From JOPF133 sp035505095 (GTDB taxonomy: Bacteria; Acidobacteriota; Terriglobia; Bryobacterales; Bryobacteraceae), in assembly GCA_035505095.1 (NCBI GenBank), contig DATJRE010000232.1, positions 1 to 27,280 on the forward strand: a stretch of 27,280 bases of DNA, given 5' to 3'. Below the pieces are notes generated by a model. That model did not search any database and was not told the origin of the DNA. It worked only from the letters and a program-made list of their open reading frames with translations. The position numbers were made by a program, and so were the translations under genes. The first letter of the stretch is position 1. The number at the start of each line of letters is the position of its first letter. Shown here in pieces: positions 22,860 through 27,280 of the stretch.

Positions 22860-24012
22860 AATTCATCCAAATCAGGCATTTCGCCCGAACCCGGCTCGAT
22901 CCATTCTTATCGCGGGGACCTTCAATCAGGATCTGGTTCACCGTGTCACTCCGGACATTATTCGGCTACAACACGAGAGCCGAGAACCGATCTCCGTGTA
23001 TATCGACAGTCCGGGCGGAGTTGTCGGCTGCATGCGCAGTATCTTGCGACTGCTGCATCTGCCGGGCTTGGATTCTTCGGCTCCCTGTCGCGTCATTACG
23101 GTGGCGACCTCCCTTGCCGCAAGTGCCGCTGCCATCCTGCTCTGCTCTGGCGATTATGTAATTGCGTGCCCTGGGAGCGTGATCCACTTCCATGGAGTGC
23201 GGACATACCGCCAAACAGAAATCACGAAGGAGGATGCTGACGATGTAGCGCGGGACCTGAAGGCCAGCAACGATGCGTCCGCAGTCTCGCTGGCAAGAGC
23301 ACGGAGTCAACAGTTTTTCTTCCGATTTGTCACTTTAAGATCTGATTTTGAGGAGTACCGGAAGAAGAACCCTAAGGCATTAACCGACAAGGATTGCTTT
23401 GTTGGAATGATCTCGGAGCGTTTGTCGGCGTTGGGGATGAAGCTGCTTCGAAGGGCGGAAGACCGGTACAAGCGCTATCAGAGCCTTTCCGCATACGTTT
23501 TTAGATCGCGGCGGGTCCAAAAGCAGTTGGGCCTGCTCCGGAGCGACCCGAAACGCGGAGATTATAAAAAGGTAGAGGCGGAGATATTGAAGGCAATCAT
23601 CGCTTTCGAAGTACCGCGCAAACAGTCGCCTGGTTGGGCGTTCGCTTCTGAAGGGCTGCCCCGGGTCAACGATGACTTCTTCCTTCTCAACGAGTATATT
23701 GACCAGCATAGCAACACCCGGATCGAGTCATTCTGTGAGGCCTGGAAGGACTTTATCCTCGATGAGGACGAGATGACCGCAATCGAGTCGCTTCCCGATG
23801 ACCAAAGAAAGGCTGCAAGATTCGCCAAACTTTCTCCCATACTGTTGCCTCTGTGGCTGCTCTTCGGCGCCATATGCCACGTCCTCCAAACAGCAGAAAC
23901 CCCCCTCACACCTGAGGATGCGTTCTGGCTTGGACTCGTTGATGAAGTGATGGGGGCCAACCTGCCAACCCTTCGCAGGATCGTAGAGAGGTTTCCTCTT
24001 GCCAAAGAATAG
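22777..24012 (+). CDS. ClpP-like serine protease with a long internal insertion
   Basis: This 411-residue protein has a Clp/crotonase-fold protease core. 'SILIAGTFNQDLVHRVTPDI' and 'EPISVYIDSPGG' match the ClpP N-terminal strands. 'VATSLAASAAAILLCSGD' puts Ser116 at the nucleophile site, and 'PGSVIHFHGVR' supplies H137 or H139. The closing ClpP motif appears only near the C-terminus as 'LTPEDAFWLGLVDEVMG'. About 200 residues, rich in charged helices, lie between, so the protein is twice normal ClpP length. ATG 22777 is the first start after an in-frame stop, with GAGGAT upstream. Codon use is less GC-rich than in neighbouring genes, which suggests acquisition. No Clp ATPase gene is nearby. 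Confidence 0.75.
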   Translation: MATAKSNSTANSATPQVASGIGSTPRAEIHPNQAFRPNPARSILIAGTFNQDLVHRVTPDIIRLQHESREPISVYIDSPGGVVGCMRSILRLLHLPGLDSSAPCRVITVATSLAASAAAILLCSGDYVIACPGSVIHFHGVRTYRQTEITKEDADDVARDLKASNDASAVSLARARSQQFFFRFVTLRSDFEEYRKKNPKALTDKDCFVGMISERLSALGMKLLRRAEDRYKRYQSLSAYVFRSRRVQKQLGLLRSDPKRGDYKKVEAEILKAIIAFEVPRKQSPGWAFASEGLPRVNDDFFLLNEYIDQHSNTRIESFCEAWKDFILDEDEMTAIESLPDDQRKAARFAKLSPILLPLWLLFGAICHVLQTAETPLTPEDAFWLGLVDEVMGANLPTLRRIVERFPLAKE

Positions 24013-24064
24013 TGCGCTAGTGGACCGATTCTTTCACGCAAGCGTATTGTAGGTCTTGGATTCA

Positions 24065-24098
24065 TCCCGAATGGGCCCCGTCGGGAAGGATTCTTTTT
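24065..24098 (+). terminator. Probable intrinsic terminator after the ClpP-like gene
   Basis: TCCCGA and TCGGGA form a six-base stem around a GC-rich ten-base loop (24065-24086). The T-rich stretch TTCTTTTT follows at 24091-24098. The site is about 50 bases after the stop of the ClpP-like gene and upstream of the next promoter, the expected place for a terminator. The stem is short, so the call is moderate. Confidence 0.5.
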
Positions 24099-24105
24099 GC
24101 ATCCT

Positions 24106-24134
24106 CTGGCTATTCTGTACAATCTCGATATAAT
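24106..24134 (+). promoter_or_regulatory. Sigma70-type promoter of the sulfite/nitrite reductase gene
   Basis: A perfect -10 box TATAAT is at 24129-24134. With a 17-base spacer the -35 position reads CTGGCT (24106-24111), a three-of-six match to TTGACA. The weak -35 suggests dependence on an activator. Transcription would begin near 24141, giving a leader of about 30 bases. Confidence 0.6.
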
Positions 24135-24137
24135 ATA

Positions 24138-24158
24138 GGGGATTCATCCCCATCGGGA
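24138..24158. promoter_or_regulatory. Possible operator in the reductase leader
   Basis: GGGGATTCATCCCC (24138-24151) is a five-base inverted repeat at the predicted transcript start. The 11-mer GGATTCATCCC at 24140-24150 also occurs at 24058-24068, and both copies are followed by TCGGGAA. Two matching copies on either side of the promoter suggest a regulator binding site. The regulator is unknown. Confidence 0.4.
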
Positions 24159-24169
24159 ATCGGTACTAT

Positions 24170-25954
24170 ATGGCCACGATTGTTCTAGCACCCAACACGG
24201 AACGCGAAGACCTGGAGAATCAGCACGCTCAGGTGGTTCGGGAGGAGATTGAAACCTTCCGCCGGCGCGCCCAGGAATTTCTGGATGGCAAAATCACGGA
24301 GAATGACTTCCGCCCTTACCGCCTGAAGCACGGGATTTACGGCCAACGCCAGGCCGGGGTCCAGATGGTGCGCTGCAAGATTCCCAGCGGCCTGCTGACG
24401 GCGCAACAGGCCGAGCAGCTTGGCCGCATCGCCGAAGAGTTCGGCGGCGGGCGCGGCCACATCACCACGCGCCAGAACGTGCAGTATCACTTCGTTCCGC
24501 TGGCGCAGGTAGCCGACCTGATGCACCTGTTGGCCGATACCGGCCTGACCAACCGCGAAGCCTGCTACAACACCGTCCGCAACGTCACCACCTGCCCGTG
24601 GTCGGGGATTGCCCGCGACGAGGTTTTCGACGTGCGCCCGTGCGCCCAGCGGGTGGCCTATGCCCTGCTGCGCAAAGACCTCACCGGCAATCTGCCGCGC
24701 AAGTTCAAAATCGCCTTCGATGGCTGCGCCGGCCACGATTGCGTGCAGGGCGCCGTCAATGACGTCGGCCTGCGCGCCGAAATCCGCGACGGCCGCCGCG
24801 GCTTCCGCATGATCATCGGCGGCGGACTCGGCCCGCTGCCTGTGGAAGCCCAACTGCTCGAAGAGTTCGTCCCCGAAGAGCACCTGCTCAACCGCATCGA
24901 GGCCGTCATCCGGGTGTTCAACAAGTACGGCAACCGCAAGAACAAGAACACCGCCCGCATGAAGTTCATCCTGCGGGAGCGCGGCATTGAGTGGATGAAG
25001 GAGCAGATCGACAAAGAGTACGCCGATATCCTGGAGAATGGCGGCATCGCCTGGCCGGAAATGGTGCCGGAAGGCTTCGGCGGCTACCAATCCCACCCGC
25101 AGCCGCTGGGGAATGGAGAATTGCTGCCGGTTCTTGGCCCCAATGGCAAGGCGCATCCGGATTACGAGCGCTGGCTCGAAACCAACGTGGTGCCCCAGAA
25201 GCAGGCCGGGTATGCCGCGGTGATTGTGCGGGTGGACCAGGGCAATGTCAGCGCCGACCAGTTCCGCGGGCTGGCCCGCCTGGCTGCGGCCGCGGGCGAT
25301 GGCCTGGTGCGCGTGGATATCAACCAGAACCTGGTGCTGGCGTTTTTGCCGCAGCGCCGGTTGCGGCAAGTGTACGCCGCGCTGGGCGAACTGGGCCTGG
25401 CGGAATCCGGTGCGCATCGCATTGAAGACGTGGTCACCTGCCCCGGGTCTTACACCTGCAATCTGGGCCTCACCAAGACTATGAACCTGGGCGCCGCCCT
25501 GCAGGAGACCGTGCGCGGGTATGACGATCCGCAGGTGCAGCGGCTTTCCATCAAGGCCAGCGGCTGCCCCAACTCCTGCGGCCACCACTGGATTGCCGAT
25601 ATCGGCTTCTACGGCAACGCGCGCAAGATCGACGGGCGCGAGATTCCTTACTACCAGATGCTGCTGGGCGGCGGATTCGACGAGCAGGGCATCATGCGCT
25701 TCGGCCTGGCCGTGCAGTCGATTCCGGCGCGCCTGGCGCCGGCCGCCGTCACGCGCATACTGGACCATTTCCTGGCCCACCGCGAGCAGGGGGAAACCTT
25801 CCGCCAGTTCGTGCTGCGCCAGCGCGTGGAGACCTTCCGCGCGCTCACCGCCGAATTGGCCAAGCCCGCCGACCTTTTCCCGGAAATCTACCAGGATTGG
25901 GGCGACGAGCAAGCCTACTCGCTGAAACTGGGCCGCGGCGAATGCGCCGTGTGA
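24170..25954 (+). CDS. Siroheme-[4Fe-4S] nitrite/sulfite reductase
   Basis: This 594-residue cytoplasmic enzyme is a ferredoxin-type assimilatory sulfite or nitrite reductase, reducing sulfite to sulfide or nitrite to ammonia with six electrons. The cluster/siroheme cysteines are C424 and C430 in TCPGSYTCNLGLTK and C466 and C470 in KASGCPNSCGHHW. The two half-domain repeats are clear: 'GHITTRQNVQYHFV' with 'NVTTCPWSGI' in the first half, and 'VRVDINQNLVLAFLP' in the second. Length is normal for the single-chain enzyme. Sequence alone does not settle sulfite versus nitrite, so no symbol is given. It has its own promoter and stands as a single gene before purH. Confidence 0.9.
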   Translation: MATIVLAPNTEREDLENQHAQVVREEIETFRRRAQEFLDGKITENDFRPYRLKHGIYGQRQAGVQMVRCKIPSGLLTAQQAEQLGRIAEEFGGGRGHITTRQNVQYHFVPLAQVADLMHLLADTGLTNREACYNTVRNVTTCPWSGIARDEVFDVRPCAQRVAYALLRKDLTGNLPRKFKIAFDGCAGHDCVQGAVNDVGLRAEIRDGRRGFRMIIGGGLGPLPVEAQLLEEFVPEEHLLNRIEAVIRVFNKYGNRKNKNTARMKFILRERGIEWMKEQIDKEYADILENGGIAWPEMVPEGFGGYQSHPQPLGNGELLPVLGPNGKAHPDYERWLETNVVPQKQAGYAAVIVRVDQGNVSADQFRGLARLAAAAGDGLVRVDINQNLVLAFLPQRRLRQVYAALGELGLAESGAHRIEDVVTCPGSYTCNLGLTKTMNLGAALQETVRGYDDPQVQRLSIKASGCPNSCGHHWIADIGFYGNARKIDGREIPYYQMLLGGGFDEQGIMRFGLAVQSIPARLAPAAVTRILDHFLAHREQGETFRQFVLRQRVETFRALTAELAKPADLFPEIYQDWGDEQAYSLKLGRGECAV

Positions 25955-26055
25955 AGTTGCGCATGACGCGGTGAGTACGGATCCCCGCGCGACCTCGCTA
26001 GCGCGGCGTCGGCGTATTGGGCGTGTGATCCTGCCCGCCGGACAAGGGAACAGGT

Positions 26056-26121
26056 CCATCGGGCCGGTAAGCGGCACCCACCGCACCAGTGAGCGGCGGC
26101 CATCAGGCCGGTGAGCGCCGT
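26056..26121. repeat. Three imperfect 22-bp tandem repeats before purH
   Basis: Units begin at 26056, 26078 and 26100, and each starts CCA. The shared core is CCGGTRAGCG in units 1 and 3, with CCAGTGAGCG in unit 2. They lie in the 237-base gap between the reductase and purH genes, followed by a terminator hairpin. Their function is unknown; they could be binding sites or simple duplications. Confidence 0.55.
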
Positions 26122-26147
26122 CGCCATGCTTGTGATCCCGGCCACCG

Positions 26148-26175
26148 GCCGATATGCGGCGGCCATCGGCTTTTT
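26148..26175 (+). terminator. Intrinsic terminator hairpin just upstream of purH
   Basis: GCCGAT (26148-26153) and ATCGGC (26165-26170) pair around an 11-base loop, and five Ts follow at 26171-26175. The structure ends 16 bases before the purH ATG. It may end the reductase transcript. If the purH promoter lies upstream of it, it would act as an attenuator. Confidence 0.6.
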
Positions 26176-26191
26176 GCTATCGTGCGGATAG

Positions 26192-27280
26192 ATGATCCAA
26201 CGCGCTCTGCTCAGCGTCACCGATAAAAGAGGTATCGTCGATTTCGCCCGGGATCTTAGCGGCCTGGGCGTTGAACTGATTTCCACCGGCGGCACGGCCC
26301 GCCTGTTGCGCGAGTCGCGCGTGCCCGTGCGCGATGTGGCCGAAGTCACCGGCTTCCCCGAGATGCTGGATGGCCGCGTGAAGACGCTGCATCCGGCGAT
26401 CGCCGGGGGCATTCTGGCCATGCGCGCGCGGCCCGAACATATGCAGGCGCTGGCTAGTCATGGCATCCCGCCCATCGACCTGGTGGTGGTCAACCTGTAC
26501 GATTTCGCCAGCGTGGCCGCCCGCGCCGATGCGCCGCTCGAAGAACTGATCGAGAACATCGATATCGGCGGCCCCACCATGATCCGCGCGGCCGCCAAGA
26601 ATTACCAGGATGTCGCGGTGGTGGTCTCGCCGGAGGACTACGCGCCGGTGCTGGCCGAACTGGGCATCGATGGCGCGCTCTCCCAGGCCACTCGCTGGCG
26701 CCTGGCGCGGCGCGCCTTCCACACCACGGCGGCTTACGACGCCGCGATCAGCGCCCGCCTGGCGCAGGTGGACGCACCCGCCGCGGATGCCGGACCGCTG
26801 CCCGCCACGCTGGAAATCCACGCCCCCAAGCTGATGCCCCTGCGCTACGGCGAGAACCCGCACCAGTCGGCCGCGCTCTATGGCAGGGCGGGGTTCGGCA
26901 TAGCCGGCGGAGAGCAATTGCAGGGCAAGGAACTTTCCTACAACAACTTGGTGGATCTGGACGCTGCCTGGCAGCTTGCCTCGGAATTTTCCGCGCCGGC
27001 GGTGGCCATCATCAAGCACACTAACCCCTGCGGCTGCGCCGAGCAGGAGGAGCAGGCGGAAGCCTGGCGCAAGGCCCTGGAATGCGACCCGGTTTCGGCT
27101 TACGGCTCGGTGATCGGCCTCAACCGCGCCCTGGAGGAGGCCACCGCCCGCGAGATCGCCAAGACGTTTATTGAGGCCGTGGCCGCTCCGGATTTTTCAC
27201 CCGAAGCCCTGGCTGTGCTGGCGCCCCGCAAAAACCTGCGCCTGCTGCGGGTGGTTCCCTCGGCCGACCGCCTGGTGGTG
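26192..27280 (+). CDS. purH: PurH, AICAR formyltransferase/IMP cyclohydrolase (3' end outside window)
   Basis: The first 363 residues of PurH are present; the frame is still open at the window edge, while full-length PurH is about 520 residues. It catalyses the last two steps of purine synthesis, formylation of AICAR and closure to IMP, in the cytoplasm. The N-terminal cyclohydrolase (MGS-like) domain shows 'ALLSVTDKRGIVDFA', 'LISTGGTARLL', 'GRVKTLHPAIAGGIL' and 'NIDIGGPTMIRAAAKN'. The formyltransferase domain begins with 'LRYGENPHQSAALY', then 'KELSYNNLVDLDAAW' and 'AIIKHTNPCG', which holds the catalytic Lys-His region. ATG 26192 matches the family start. No strong Shine-Dalgarno is visible. 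Confidence 0.96.
   Translation, partial: MIQRALLSVTDKRGIVDFARDLSGLGVELISTGGTARLLRESRVPVRDVAEVTGFPEMLDGRVKTLHPAIAGGILAMRARPEHMQALASHGIPPIDLVVVNLYDFASVAARADAPLEELIENIDIGGPTMIRAAAKNYQDVAVVVSPEDYAPVLAELGIDGALSQATRWRLARRAFHTTAAYDAAISARLAQVDAPAADAGPLPATLEIHAPKLMPLRYGENPHQSAALYGRAGFGIAGGEQLQGKELSYNNLVDLDAAWQLASEFSAPAVAIIKHTNPCGCAEQEEQAEAWRKALECDPVSAYGSVIGLNRALEEATAREIAKTFIEAVAAPDFSPEALAVLAPRKNLRLLRVVPSADRLVV

Noticed and set aside
24185..26086. 633-codon minus-strand open frame opposite the reductase gene
   Set aside because: The plus strand has all four siroheme/cluster cysteines; the antisense frame is a shadow.

Overview
The window looks like chromosome from an acidobacterium of the Solibacter/Bryobacter type. 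This is inferred from the high GC content, the MlaEFD cassette joined to a ChbG/HpnK deacetylase gene, Tat-tagged hydrolases, a long MoxR/DUF58/BatA/DUF4175 operon, and scattered 'CTGACGCGGAGACGCGGAG'-type repeats. No rRNA, tRNA, CRISPR array or transposase gene was found.

Layout. (1) 6-2380, plus strand: an AAA ATPase overlapping a DUF4276 (Toprim-like) gene, a probable defence-type pair, then a UPF0158 gene. (2) 6839-2408, minus strand: a lipid-transport operon coding an MlaE-like permease, an MlaF-like ATPase and an MlaD-like MCE protein, followed by a ChbG/HpnK deacetylase and a Tat-exported amidohydrolase-like protein. (3) 6856-7803, plus strand: a P1-family (DmpA-like) peptidase, divergent from the permease with overlapping start regions. 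(4) 7804-8256: a non-coding gap filled mostly by nested inverted repeats. (5) 8257-22118, plus strand: a nearly gapless ~13.9 kb gene cluster. It codes a VWA/glutamine-amidotransferase-like membrane protein, a caspase-like protein lacking its cysteine, a TPR gluzincin protease, a MoxR ATPase, a GxxExxY protein bracketed by inverted repeats, a DUF58 protein, a BatA-like VWA protein and a very large DUF4175 protein with Gly-Gln repeats. (6) 22119-24169: a lower-GC accessory island with a small ORF overlapping a ClpP-like protease that has a long internal insertion. (7) 24170-25954: a siroheme sulfite/nitrite reductase behind a strong promoter. (8) 26192 to the window end: purH, cut by the edge, with a terminator hairpin just before its start codon.

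How the genes fit together. The MoxR ATPase, the DUF58 protein, two VWA membrane proteins and the DUF4175 protein probably form one envelope-associated chaperone or assembly system. The gluzincin and caspase-like proteins are exported partners in the same operon.

The strongest unexplained signal is the repeat family. One copy-pair carries the GxxExxY gene and separates moxR from its usual DUF58 partner. A second lies across the start of the protease gene and codes its extra N-terminus. A third lies in the 7.8-8.1 kb gap as an element inside an element. Other points of interest are an MlaF-like ATPase with non-consensus catalytic residues and the unusual ClpP-like protein.
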